Assembly (NCBI GenBank): GCA_023091735.1
Contig: JALKBU010004900.1
Coordinates: forward strand, 62,001 to 126,000
DNA: 64,000 nt
Direction of reading: 5' to 3'
Source: Trichomonas tenax
Taxonomy: Eukaryota; Parabasalia; Trichomonadida; Trichomonadidae
Position 1 is the stretch's first letter, and each line of letters begins with the position of its first letter. This document shows positions 10,156 through 19,041 of the stretch, in pieces. The notes below the pieces were generated by a model, which was given only the letters and a program-made list of their open reading frames with translations, was not told where the DNA came from and did no database searches. Position numbers and translations under genes: made by a program.

Positions 10156-10800
10156 ATGGATGACGGTGTTTTGGAAACTATAAACTTGGCCATAAAGAGC
10201 CAAGAAGAAATCAAGGCCCAGCTTCTCGCGGAAATAGCACTCCTCGAGAAGCAAAATGGTGCCCAGAAAGGCGATACCACACCCCTCAAATTCTATAAGA
10301 TTTCGATAGATCACTTAAGAACTGAGAAACAATCTCTCAATGACAAAATTCACCAATTTAAGCAAGTAGAATATCCAACACTTAAACAAAAATTGCAGCG
10401 CATGCAGCAAAAGAACACAGCAATCGAAAACAGAATCTCCTACCTCGAGAAGATTCGCGATGAAGATATTGTCAGCAAATTAAGTTCTCCAGAAGCAGCC
10501 AAAGACATTATCAAAGGATTCTCAGAAAACTTAAAAGCAGAAATTGCAGAACTATCGAAAGAGGAAGATATCATCACTAAAAAGATTGCTGAGTCTAAAG
10601 AAGAACTCCATAAGCTTCAGCAAGCAAATCTTTCAAGTCAACGCGAAAACGCCAAATCTTCCTGGGATTCGGAAATCAGCGAAGAGGCAAAGTTGAATGT
10701 TGTCACAAAACAGAAACCACGCAAGAGATCCAGAACTTGCCAAAACCGTCAATCAGCTTATTTACCTCCTGATCCTCTCAGATTTTCACCATACTTCTAA
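10156..10800 (+). CDS. Coiled-coil protein of unknown function
   Basis: 214 residues. Residues about 5-170 are a charged, heptad-rich coiled coil ('KSQEEIKAQLLAEIALLEKQ'). The last 45 residues are basic and Pro/Ser-rich ('KQKPRKRSRT', 'AYLPPDPLRFSPYF'). No family is recognised. Similar small coiled-coil proteins with basic tails occur in cytoskeletal and intraflagellar-transport complexes, but that is only an analogy. A perfect Inr 13 bases upstream supports both the gene and the start. Confidence 0.8.
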   Translation: MDDGVLETINLAIKSQEEIKAQLLAEIALLEKQNGAQKGDTTPLKFYKISIDHLRTEKQSLNDKIHQFKQVEYPTLKQKLQRMQQKNTAIENRISYLEKIRDEDIVSKLSSPEAAKDIIKGFSENLKAEIAELSKEEDIITKKIAESKEELHKLQQANLSSQRENAKSSWDSEISEEAKLNVVTKQKPRKRSRTCQNRQSAYLPPDPLRFSPYF

Positions 10801-11178
10801 GCACCCGTATCATGTAAACTGATGTTTTGTTATATTAAATCGTTTTATATGGCATTTTAGTAAATAATCATTTTTTCTGAAATAATGAAACCTAATGAAT
10901 CCCAATCACTACCATCATTGTGTAGATTTTCGGTGCTATTTCTATGAACATAATTTTGTTAATTTATCTTGTTCCAAAGCATTTTGAATGAGCTTATACT
11001 TTAATATCTGATTGAGCCAATTGAGAAAGCACCCTTTCCTCAAAATGTTAGCATATATTCAAGATAATATTTTTATGCAAATTATTATTACATTATTGTA
11101 ATCTATAAACATTGGTTTAATAAACATTAAGATAATTATATAACAACAAACAATTATAGCAGTAGGATGTTATACAGG
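10801..11178. other. Intergenic between convergent genes
   Basis: AT-rich 3' flank shared by the genes ending at 10800 (+) and 11179 (-). Nothing recognisable was seen. Confidence 0.4.
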
Positions 11179-11592
11179 TTAAAGGAGAGAAGAATTGAAG
11201 AATCCAGATCCATTTTGATTCCTTGGTGAGTAAGGAGATGATGAAGCTGAGAATTTTGTCTTTCCATTATACCTTGGTGGTGTTGAAGGAAGTTCTGCAG
11301 AATCGTTTGATAAACCTGTATTTTTACAGTATCCTGATGCCTTTGTCATCAAAATTTGTATATCCTTCCTCACAGACTGAATATCACGACTCTGCTGAGC
11401 GCATGTTTGTACAAATAATTCATCGTTTGTTGATCTCTCGAAATTTTTCATTGCTAAGCGCGAAGACGTTGCTGTGGCACCGAGGTCTGAAACATGCAAG
11501 CTGCTTCCGCTATTGAACGACTTGCGTGGTGAACCAGAAACACTCATTGTGCTCATTTTAGAGATTATTTTCCGTACGTTTAAAGTTGTCAT
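11179..11592 (-). CDS. Small serine-rich protein of unknown function
   Basis: 137 residues, low in hydrophobic residues and rich in Ser, Asn and Gly, with SP-type sites ('SGSPRKSF', 'SSPYSPRNQNG') that could be proline-directed phosphorylation sites. A short helix ('QSRDIQSVRKDIQILMTK') sits in the middle. No family is recognised; much of the chain is probably disordered. On the sense strand TCATTGTT, one mismatch from the Inr consensus, ends a few bases before the ATG, which supports the start at 11592 over the internal Met at residue 13. Confidence 0.65.
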   Translation of the reverse strand: MTTLNVRKIISKMSTMSVSGSPRKSFNSGSSLHVSDLGATATSSRLAMKNFERSTNDELFVQTCAQQSRDIQSVRKDIQILMTKASGYCKNTGLSNDSAELPSTPPRYNGKTKFSASSSPYSPRNQNGSGFFNSSLL

Positions 11593-11913
11593 TACAACAA
11601 TGAGTCATTTCTAGCGACTATTATAATACACTCATTCCCAATATACGATTTTCATCAACAATATTACAATTCATGTTAATCAAAATAAATTTGCTATATT
11701 TTGGACTTGATTAAACACAAAGTGAAATCTTATAAAATCAATGCTATAAGGTCGTTGAAAACAACACATTGCTATACGTGTGCTTGTATAATTCCATGAG
11801 AGAATCGATTATATGCAAACTCACATAATATTATCTAATTGTAACAATAAACATTTACATATTTTATAAAAACACAACAATACAACTCGAGAACATATCA
11901 ATGATATTTCGAA
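11593..11913. other. Intergenic between the serine-rich gene and the glycosyltransferase gene
   Basis: It carries the promoter of the upstream minus-strand gene and the 3' end of the GT8-like gene. Nothing else is recognised. Confidence 0.4.
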
Positions 11914-13110
11914 TTATTTGATTTGAATATATTGGAACTTTGAGTCAAAGTATGTTTTGAGTATTATGGCAGTTGTAGCGAAAATTGTCAAAGCTCCAAA
12001 CGAGATCTTTCTTGCTAGAGCACGCATTTCAAACAACGTTGCGGGGAACAAAAGCCTAACATCAATTCCTTCATCAACTACATTAACATATGGAAGCTGA
12101 GCTGGCAAAGCAGGAAGAGGACGCTCGTAAGTAAACTTTAAGTTGTGATGAACTTCACCTGTCGGTGGGAATCCATGCCTTTTAAGATTATATGTCATAT
12201 TAAGGTTAGTAAGTGCTTCTTGTGCAATATTTGACCATGCACTTGAATAGGGTCCAATATTGTTCTTCCATGGCTTGAAAAGCGATGGATAATGGAAAGA
12301 CACAACTCTTGGATCAGGATTGTCTGTGTTGTTATATCCCAATATCGACTGTGGATTACCTGGTACTTCTAATTGATACCACTGTGGTGCAACAGTAATA
12401 TTACCGTCAAAGTACTGTGAGATAAGACCTTGGTCATGTGGGCCTGTCCAAGAGGCTCCTTGTTGCTGAAGTCTAAAACCATAATCATCTGGATTTCTGC
12501 TCCAATTCATTCCGAGTAATTTCATTCCAGCAAAATCATGTAGAGATGGAGTAAACATAATGAAGTCACCATTAGTAACAGGTCCCAAATGCGAAAATCC
12601 GTAAACGAAATGATCAATAATTGATGTTGGCGTTGGATAATTAAATATTGTTGATGGATCGCGCCTGAATATAACATCAGTGCCTGTCCAAAGTAATTTT
12701 TCCCAGCCTGTAACACTCCAGGCGTTTAATTTAAACCAAAATGCTGTATCTCGCTCAGTTCTGTCTTTATAACCATCAGGCCATTGAACGTATGGACGCC
12801 TTACAATATGCGTCCAAACAGATTTCAAATTTCTTAATTTTTCTTTCGGAATTTCCATTGTTGTCGGTATTAAAAGCACACGGTCATAGTTTGGACTAAC
12901 TTTCATGAGTGAATAGCCACATGTAATCGCGAGAATGAAGAAATGGTCCTCAGAATCGTCGCTTGTATATCCAGAAATATAAGCATAACGAGAACGAGGT
13001 GGTGGATCGTTGAAAAACGTCGAAGCGTTGATAAATGTCGTGGTATTTTTTTCTGGGAATGTTGGCAAATTAAGTTTGAATTTATAGGCTAAAATGGATA
13101 TTGCAAACAT
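11914..13110 (-). CDS. GT8 (glycogenin-like) glycosyltransferase-fold protein with C-terminal membrane anchor
   Basis: 398 residues. The order of motifs is that of glycosyltransferase family 8: 'FFILAITCGYSLMK' early, then 'WFKLNAWSVTGWEKLLW', the metal-site strand 'TGTDVIFRRDP', 'NGDFIMFTPS', 'HDQGLISQYF', and the late 'VVSFHYPSLFKPWK', matching the H..KPW region of glycogenins and galactinol synthases. The usual DXD motif is changed: the first aspartate aligns with Gly143, giving G-T-D (143-145). A single hydrophobic helix near residues 365-387 ends the chain, with no N-terminal signal, so a tail-anchored topology is likely. The family uses UDP-sugars. Activity with one aspartate missing is uncertain. 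Confidence 0.75.
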   Translation of the reverse strand: MFAISILAYKFKLNLPTFPEKNTTTFINASTFFNDPPPRSRYAYISGYTSDDSEDHFFILAITCGYSLMKVSPNYDRVLLIPTTMEIPKEKLRNLKSVWTHIVRRPYVQWPDGYKDRTERDTAFWFKLNAWSVTGWEKLLWTGTDVIFRRDPSTIFNYPTPTSIIDHFVYGFSHLGPVTNGDFIMFTPSLHDFAGMKLLGMNWSRNPDDYGFRLQQQGASWTGPHDQGLISQYFDGNITVAPQWYQLEVPGNPQSILGYNNTDNPDPRVVSFHYPSLFKPWKNNIGPYSSAWSNIAQEALTNLNMTYNLKRHGFPPTGEVHHNLKFTYERPLPALPAQLPYVNVVDEGIDVRLLFPATLFEMRALARKISFGALTIFATTAIILKTYFDSKFQYIQIK

Positions 13111-13827
13111 TTATTTTTTTGAGGAGGAAAAAAATAGCATCATTATGCACTGAAAGTTCAAATATGAATATGAATTTAGTTTTGCAGTTTACCCGCGAAG
13201 TACAAGTTGTTTCATAGCAAAATATGATATCTTTTGAAATATTGCATCAAACACTGTTTTTTATTGGAATGTTACTTGCACATTAACAAATTACTATTTT
13301 CTCATCATTGTATAGTCACACAAATACCAAGTAACAAACATCCAATTTGATGTCGTGATCAGTACTATGAAAGTACATATCCATTCTCTTAATGAATTCT
13401 TTTTGACAGAAACGTGAATGTATTTAATTTCATATATTTGGTTAATGTATTTTTAAATTTTCACTGATTATTGATATCGAATATTGATATTGATTGAATA
13501 ATACATGTGTTGATCTATTACAATATACTATGATATATGCATGGCAAATATTTTTGCTGTGATTCATGATGTTAATCGAATACAAGTTTAAGAATTCAAA
13601 TATTGATATATAGTTATGATTAATTCTATGATATCTGATTACCCAGTTGATTAGCTAATGGCACCATCATTGGAAATGGTTTATCTTGTTTCTTTAATCT
13701 GAATTTCTTTGTTTAATTTGTGAAAACCAAAGAAATAATAATAGCTACGTCCAGTAATTTCACGCTCATTTATTTTGTTAAACTCAATATAAAAAAGTGT
13801 TAAATTGTCAAAAAAGTGTCAAATTTC
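13111..13827. other. Intergenic divergent region
   Basis: About 700 bases between the GT8-like gene (-) and the SNARE-like gene (+). It contains short AT-rich tandem-like runs around 13470-13500 (GATATCGAATATTGATATTG). Just before the plus-strand start there are two TGTCAAA-type elements. No coding remnant was recognised. Confidence 0.4.
13816..13827 (+). promoter_or_regulatory. GTGTCAAATTTC start-proximal element (possible variant Inr)
   Basis: GTGTCAAATTTC abuts the ATG at 13828. It shares TGTCAAATTT with sequences upstream of other starts (for example 39607). If TCA marks the start site, the leader would be about 7 bases. The role is inferred. Confidence 0.4.
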
Positions 13828-14439
13828 ATGGCATTCTGTTACGCTCTGATTTCGAAAGGAGGAACTCCAGTATGCCAGCACTGCGCTGTATCAGGCAACT
13901 TCGACCTATATTACCAAAAATTTCTCCCTAAAGAACGCTCTAAAGATGGAATTGTTATCTTAAAAGTCGATGGATATGTTTGGGGAATTCTCTCTGATGA
14001 GAAGGATCTGAACATATTATGTGTTGTCAGAGAATCGTGTGAAAAGCAGATGCTGATAAAAATTTTGAATGAGATTAAATCAGTTTTACAAAGATTTTTG
14101 AAAGTTAACCCAGGAGAATGGGAAAAGGCTTCAACGTTTTCATTGCAGTCTTCTTTCGAGCCATCATTGCGAGATATTTGCAGAGTATTGGAGCAAACTC
14201 CAAATACTTTAGCAGAAATTGTCCCTCCAAGCATGTCAGAACTTGAATCTAGTGATGTAGATGAATACAATTTACTTCTTAACAATGGAAATTCTGCTGT
14301 TCGAACAATTGGACATCGTGCACGAAAGAGAAAGTACTTGAAATACGGAATTATTGTCACAGCAGTTATTATACTAGCAGCATTGATTTATCTTATATTA
14401 GCTTTCTTCTGTGGTGGTTTTACAATCCCCAATTGTTAA
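13828..14439 (+). CDS. Longin-domain R-SNARE-like membrane protein
   Basis: 203 residues from the first ATG; the frame is open to a GTG four codons upstream. Residues 1 to about 90 match a VAMP7/Ykt6-type longin domain ('FCYALISKGGTPVCQHC', 'ILNEIKSVLQRFL'). A membrane helix near the C-terminus ('YGIIVTAVIILAALIYLIL') follows a basic stretch (RARKRKYLKY), the layout of a VAMP. The stretch between them should be the SNARE helix, but it contains prolines ('EQTPNTLAEIVPPSM') and no clear zero-layer arginine. It may be a divergent or non-fusogenic longin. R-SNAREs act in vesicle fusion at endolysosomal or plasma membranes. Confidence 0.7.
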   Translation: MAFCYALISKGGTPVCQHCAVSGNFDLYYQKFLPKERSKDGIVILKVDGYVWGILSDEKDLNILCVVRESCEKQMLIKILNEIKSVLQRFLKVNPGEWEKASTFSLQSSFEPSLRDICRVLEQTPNTLAEIVPPSMSELESSDVDEYNLLLNNGNSAVRTIGHRARKRKYLKYGIIVTAVIILAALIYLILAFFCGGFTIPNC

Positions 14440-14947
14440 TTTACACTATGATTGCATTTTAGTTAAATGTTTATTTACACCATATGTCCAACTATCTATT
14501 TACTCCATAGTTCTATTCACTATTATGAAAAAATATTTATTTTTAACAATAATAACAAACGCAATTGATGTAATAAACTCAGCTTAACACTATCAAGATT
14601 GACAATATAATTCATGCATATGTGTATTGATAAGAGGAAAACACATCTAATTTGATTTATATATGTGATTTTTTGATTTTCTAAATTTAAGAACAAGTTG
14701 TATTCATTCAAAAGTATCTTTGACATAGCTTTGATAGTTCAAAGCTTCAAATATATATTAATTTGAACAACTTCTGAATATCAATTCTTAAACACAGAAA
14801 ATGACACAATATTTGTTAAATGCGGTTATAGGAGACTCTACTTCATATAGATTTTTGAATTTCAATACAAGAATTTCAACAGCCGATATATCAAATTTAA
14901 GTTGTAATTCATATATATGAAATTTTAGTTATACGACAATGTGTGGT
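14440..14947. other. Intergenic between convergent genes
   Basis: About 500 bases of AT-rich sequence between two 3' ends. No open frame, RNA or repeat was recognised. Confidence 0.4.
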
Positions 14948-15367
14948 TTATGGGTCCTTGATGAACTTGCGAAGCTGGGCCATTGGAACATATAAGAGGA
15001 TTTGACGAAGAATCCATGTTGTTCCTTGCTTGGAAAACTGCCATTCGCCCTTTTCGAATGGAACGGAGATAGTTGTTTGTGGACCAGCAACTTCCTTGAT
15101 AGCTTGGTATAATTGGTTACCTGGGAATGAGGCTTCTGCAACACGATAGCGGACAGTATTGAGGCCGACGTTATTCTCTAAAAGAAAAGTAGCATGGAGA
15201 GTGTCTGTTTCGTTCATTGGGAGGGGAGGAATATCACTTGTCATGATACCAACTTGATTTGGAGCATCTGGGACGTTCTTCTTGATCTTTACATCGAAAA
15301 ATGCGTGAGCACCGAGATCGTTAAGATTGAGGATTCCGTGCCAAAAGAAATTCTTATCACTCGACAT
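14948..15367 (-). CDS. Conserved-looking short protein of unknown function
   Basis: 139 residues, beginning MSSDKNFFWHGILNLNDLGA and ending in a helical 'QILLYVPMAQLRKFIKDP'. The body looks like a beta-sandwich with alternating hydrophobic strands ('HAFFDVKIKK', 'LHATFLLENN', 'NTVRYRVAEASF') and has neither signal peptide nor membrane segment. I do not recognise the family. Codon use is richer in G and C than in the surrounding DNA (ACTTCC, GGGACG, CTTGCG type triplets), which in this genome accompanies ribosomal genes, so the protein may be abundant. An Inr is not obvious upstream. Confidence 0.75.
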   Translation of the reverse strand: MSSDKNFFWHGILNLNDLGAHAFFDVKIKKNVPDAPNQVGIMTSDIPPLPMNETDTLHATFLLENNVGLNTVRYRVAEASFPGNQLYQAIKEVAGPQTTISVPFEKGEWQFSKQGTTWILRQILLYVPMAQLRKFIKDP

Positions 15368-15582
15368 TAAAAACTTGCTTCAGAGGGGTATAAAAAATAT
15401 GATGGGGGAAAGAAACTTTAACCTTATTTATTTAATCCACTGATGTTGCCGCAGTATTAATTTATTTATGGATTCATCATTTTAATCTATAGTATCTGTG
15501 CCGCAGTAGATATTGGATTCGATGTCTTTGTTGATTAGCTGATCAACTTGAAATCTTAAATATATATAATCCTAAAAAACTA
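15368..15582. other. Intergenic with a duplicated 10-mer
   Basis: TGCCGCAGTA occurs at 15447-15456 and again at 15499-15508. Nothing else is recognised in this spacer upstream of the minus-strand gene. Confidence 0.4.
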
Positions 15583-16037
15583 ATGATTTTGATACCTACA
15601 CATCATGATAGGATAGGAGCTGTAGTCCAACATATTGAAAACTTATTATTTTATAATTTATCTTTTAGTGATCATATATTCATCATGAACATATCTATAG
15701 ATATTCCTCATGAACTAAATGATCTCCAAAATAAGTTTCATGACCAAATCATAGTTTTTGATACCATTTAAAGTAATATATCACATCTAAGGCCAAAATA
15801 GATCTTCTGCATTGATTTTGAATCCCCAAAAACGGTTTTTGGATTTAAATGAACGTTGTTAAGGGCGCACCGTTTACGCGAGATTAGAAATACGCTTTTC
15901 GAGTAGGGGATCATCACTTGATAAGTTAGCATAAATAGGTGAGCCAATAGAACAAAACTGATGATGTCAATATTTATAATCCATTGCTTCACAACAAAAA
16001 TGAATGGTTTCAAAAGCATGACTTTATAAATAAATAA
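15583..16037 (+). pseudogene. Decayed protein-coding remnant, family not identified
   Basis: A clean ATG frame of 62 codons (15583-15771) starts 'MILIPTHHDRIGAVVQHIEN' and reads like a folded protein N-terminus. After its stop, coding-like sequence continues in another frame from about 15849 ('KGAPFTRD', 'KYAFRVGDHH', 'NIYNPLLHNKNEWFQKHDF') to a TAA at 16035-16037. That part is interrupted by four in-frame stops, all TAG. The simplest reading is a gene that lost its frame and accumulated stops. The pattern is loosely reminiscent of a small glycosyltransferase, but I cannot name it. The intact first part could also be a short gene of its own. Confidence 0.45.
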
Positions 16038-16060
16038 AAAAAATCTATCATAAAAAAATT

Positions 16061-17611
16061 CTACTCTAATGATGTAATTCTGACAACGCCGCGCTTCTTC
16101 GGGTTAGGATATTGCATTGGCTTCTTCTCCTTCTTCTCTGGAAGAGCTCCGAGATCAGGAAGATCGATATTTGGAAGCTCAACTTCCTTCTTTTCCTCCT
16201 GAGCTGGTTGTTCGCCTTCTTCCTTAGGCTTCTCTTCGTCGTTTGCTGTCTTCAAATCTTCCGGCTTGATTGGAATATCTGTTGCTTTGAGTCTTGTGCC
16301 TGGAGGAAGCTCGCAGTGGATTAACTTGCCATCGCAGTAATCCTTAAGAAGGAATCTGCAAGCTTTTGCATCATCAGGAAGTCCAAGTCCCTTTGTGAGA
16401 CCCTTAACCTTGGCGATGCCACCCAACAATTCTTCATGATCAACATACTCTGATTTGAATTGTGTGCCGTACAAAAGGTTGAATGCCTTAGCTGGCAATG
16501 TCTCAGCAATGATCATCGCTGGGCCAATGTGATCTGTCATCTGGTCAATGTTGAGAACGCCATTGCAAAGCATGGCAGCACGAGACTGTTCGAAGAGTGG
16601 GAAAACCAAACCTGGGCAGTCGCAAAGTGTGATACCCTCTTCTTCGATGTTGATTGTCTGAAGGTGCTTTGTCTTGCCTGGTGTTGAGCTCGAGCGAACA
16701 CACTGACGGCCGACAGCAGAGTTGAGGCACGATGACTTACCAACGTTTGGAAAACCAACAAAGCCTATTGTGACTCTGCCATCTCTGCCTGGGCCTGGAG
16801 CGAGAGCCTTAGCTTTGAGAACAAGCTCCTTTGGTGTGATAAGATCCTCACCTGGGAACTTAGCAGAAACAAACTCGAAGTGGAAAGGAAGGTTAGATGC
16901 AAGTTCAGTGAAGTATTGAGTCCACTCCTTACGGATTGGTGGTGGAACAAGATCACCCTTATTAAGGCAAAGCATGATTGGAAGCTTTAACTCATTCATG
17001 TAGAGGATGAAATCTTCACAGAAAAATGAAAGTGGATCTCTTGCATCAATGATGTAAACAGCAACCTGAGAACGCTCGAGAACGTGCCAAAGCTCTTTCC
17101 AGACTTCTGGGTTCTTTTCGAATGGAGATAAAGTAACGTTTCCATCTTCTTCGATAATTGACAAAGCACGACGCCACTCAATGAGTTCCTTTGTTTCTGC
17201 TTCATGAAGCTCATCTGGTGTTGTGTTTTCGTCCCAATGAGGTCTACGTGGGATTCTCAAACGATGCCTTAAGCGCTCTTCAGCCTCGATCTGCTCCGGT
17301 GTTCTGTGAAGAGCTAGATATGCCTCCTTTGTAAGTTGAGCTCTGTCAACAATACGAACTTGACCACGCATCGCAGTGAATGTTTTACCATTGAGTTCAG
17401 CATCAGTGACGAAGTCACCAAGTGTGTAATCGTCGGTCTTAGATTTGAGTCTATCCTCTGGGCCGATGTAAGTATCTTCAACGAGATATTTAGTTGGGCC
17501 GTGATTTCCCTCACCTGGTGTCTTTCTATGCTTCATGCAGGAGTTGACGAGTGCTGCGCCAAAGCCGCCATCGCCTCCTTTCTTTTTTCCGCCTTTCTTC
17601 TTGCCAGACAT
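16061..17611 (-). CDS. LSG1: Large-subunit GTPase LSG1 (60S export/maturation)
   Basis: 516 residues from MSGKKKGG; the nine codons upstream start at a TTG and are not used. This is a circularly permuted GTPase: the G4 motif (NKGD, about residue 215) precedes G1 (GFPNVGKSS, about 285) and G3 (DCPGL, about 330). The N-terminal block 'IPRRPHWDENTTPDELHEAE' and 'WKELWHVLERSQVAVYIIDA' is diagnostic for LSG1, and 'DQMTDH' after G3 agrees. LSG1 releases the export adaptor NMD3 from cytoplasmic pre-60S ribosomes. The C-terminus is acidic then basic (EEKPKEEGEQ, PKKRGVVRI). The protein is shorter than human LSG1 (about 658) because it lacks the acidic insert between G4 and G1. Confidence 0.95.
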   Translation of the reverse strand: MSGKKKGGKKKGGDGGFGAALVNSCMKHRKTPGEGNHGPTKYLVEDTYIGPEDRLKSKTDDYTLGDFVTDAELNGKTFTAMRGQVRIVDRAQLTKEAYLALHRTPEQIEAEERLRHRLRIPRRPHWDENTTPDELHEAETKELIEWRRALSIIEEDGNVTLSPFEKNPEVWKELWHVLERSQVAVYIIDARDPLSFFCEDFILYMNELKLPIMLCLNKGDLVPPPIRKEWTQYFTELASNLPFHFEFVSAKFPGEDLITPKELVLKAKALAPGPGRDGRVTIGFVGFPNVGKSSCLNSAVGRQCVRSSSTPGKTKHLQTINIEEEGITLCDCPGLVFPLFEQSRAAMLCNGVLNIDQMTDHIGPAMIIAETLPAKAFNLLYGTQFKSEYVDHEELLGGIAKVKGLTKGLGLPDDAKACRFLLKDYCDGKLIHCELPPGTRLKATDIPIKPEDLKTANDEEKPKEEGEQPAQEEKKEVELPNIDLPDLGALPEKKEKKPMQYPNPKKRGVVRITSLE

Positions 17612-18248
17612 CAAAAATAATTTTTTTGTGGCTTCCAAAAATTTTGTAAAATTTTAGATGCGAAACATTCCTTTTTGGACTTTGTGTAATGAGAAAACTT
17701 GGTTTTCGAATATAAATAGTTTATGTTAGTTTTATTTGACATGTAACTTAATTTACACAACAAAAATTTGAGAATCCAGGAAAGAAAGCAATTGAAGTCA
17801 GAAGTGTAAAATTCATTCCTGCATCGAGCATATACCTAACGTTATGCTATCTCAAATTCACACAAAATTTGCTCATTGGTAACATTACATATCAAATTTT
17901 CAACTTTACATGACAAATATCAGATAATACGTGTCGAAAATAGTGACTTTCGTCATTTTACATGTCAAAATTCGCTGAAATCTCATGGAGGCATCGAGAC
18001 CCTCAACTTAAATAGACAAACAAATGCTATAAACATACTCAGAACCCCTGAAAAGCACCAATTTCTTATTAAAATAAATGGAAATACTAAATAAGTTAAA
18101 TTATTGCTTTTTTAAAAATACAAAAACAGAGTCTCATATTCTTAAAATAATAATCCATTATCATACTGTTTATGAATGTATTAATTATAATTGATTTTTT
18201 TAATATATTTATAAATGCTGCAATTTAATATAGGCTACATCTATATTA
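17612..18248. other. Intergenic with clustered TTACATG(T/A)CA elements
   Basis: The spacer upstream of LSG1 carries exact copies at 17737-17746 (minus orientation), 17906-17915 and 17958-17967, plus a near copy TTACATATCA at about 17885. No plus-strand gene starts nearby except a short TTG-initiated frame that I do not support. The cluster may serve LSG1, 126 to 356 bases away, or an unseen transcript. Confidence 0.45.
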
Positions 18249-18425
18249 TTAACATGCAGTTATACCTACAATAGATGAGATAAGAAAAGAGTTTCCATCA
18301 TCTTCCAATACAAGATAGTGTTTGTTTAAGCAAAACCATATTGGATCAGCGGCTTGGTCTTTGTTTGCAGAGATATTATTGATACCACTGTAAACAGAAC
18401 CCCAGAAAGGCACGTAAATGTTGCA
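18249..18425 (-). pseudogene. C-terminal remnant of a decayed gene, family not identified
   Basis: On the minus strand a frame of 58 codons runs to a TAA at 18249-18251 and is bounded upstream by an in-frame TGA, with no start codon. Its translation is protein-like ('CNIYVPFWGSVYSGINN', 'DPIWFCLNKHYLVLEDDG', 'FLISSIVGITAC'), unlike the random AT-rich translations around it. It therefore looks like the surviving tail of a lost gene. The family is not recognised. Upstream, coding character is lost near the G-run AGGGGGTCA (about 18441). Confidence 0.45.
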
Positions 18426-19041
18426 TCAGATCTGATCTATAGGGGGTCACTCGTTAAAAATCGCAAAACTCAAAAGAGTAAACGAGAAAAAAGTTTAAGG
18501 TTTTTTCATAACATATAACATATAAAAATAAATTTTATTTTTACAAATTTCTAGAAAACCATTAATAAATTCCTACCATAAGAATTTACATTATTAATTA
18601 AACAATATACTTTAATAACAAATTATAGAATTTATTGATATTTCGATATAAATTATAGGAAAGTTGTTTATTTTATGGATATTAGGGAAATTCTAGTTTT
18701 GGATATTCTCAGATTGCTGATTTTTTGGGGATAGCCAAATTTTTGGATTACCATGAAAAATCACAATCTGTATACTACTTATTTGGAATCTAAAACTTTT
18801 CTAAAATAATAGCTTATTGTTTTTATGTTCATTTTAGCAAAATTTTGCCAATAATCAAATGATAACATGAATTTTAACATGTGCATCAATGCTATATCTA
18901 TTGTTTGTACTATTCTATTAGTTCAATTAGAGTAATGATCAATTTTGGATTGATTTTTTAGAAAATAAATCAAACATTTTACATTTTCATTCTTTGTTTC
19001 ATAATAATCTGTCATTTCAGAAATTCGATTATTTTTTAAAA
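18426..19041. other. Intergenic before the kinase gene
   Basis: Very AT-rich. Two Inr-like sites precede the kinase start: TCATTCTT at about 18988 and TCATTTC at 19012. Nothing else was recognised. Confidence 0.45.

Noticed and set aside
6185..13760. Shared 14-mer ACGTCCAGTAATTT upstream of two plus-strand genes (6185 and 13747)
   Set aside because: Identical 14-mers are expected several times by chance in 64 kb of AT-rich DNA, and no third copy was seen.
15768..16019. 83-residue minus-strand frame
   Set aside because: It is antisense to the decayed plus-strand remnant, which has the better protein-like translation, and no initiator precedes it.
17876..18094. 72-residue frame upstream of the kinase region
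   Set aside because: Starts at TTG, has random-looking composition and lies over the clustered TTACATG elements.
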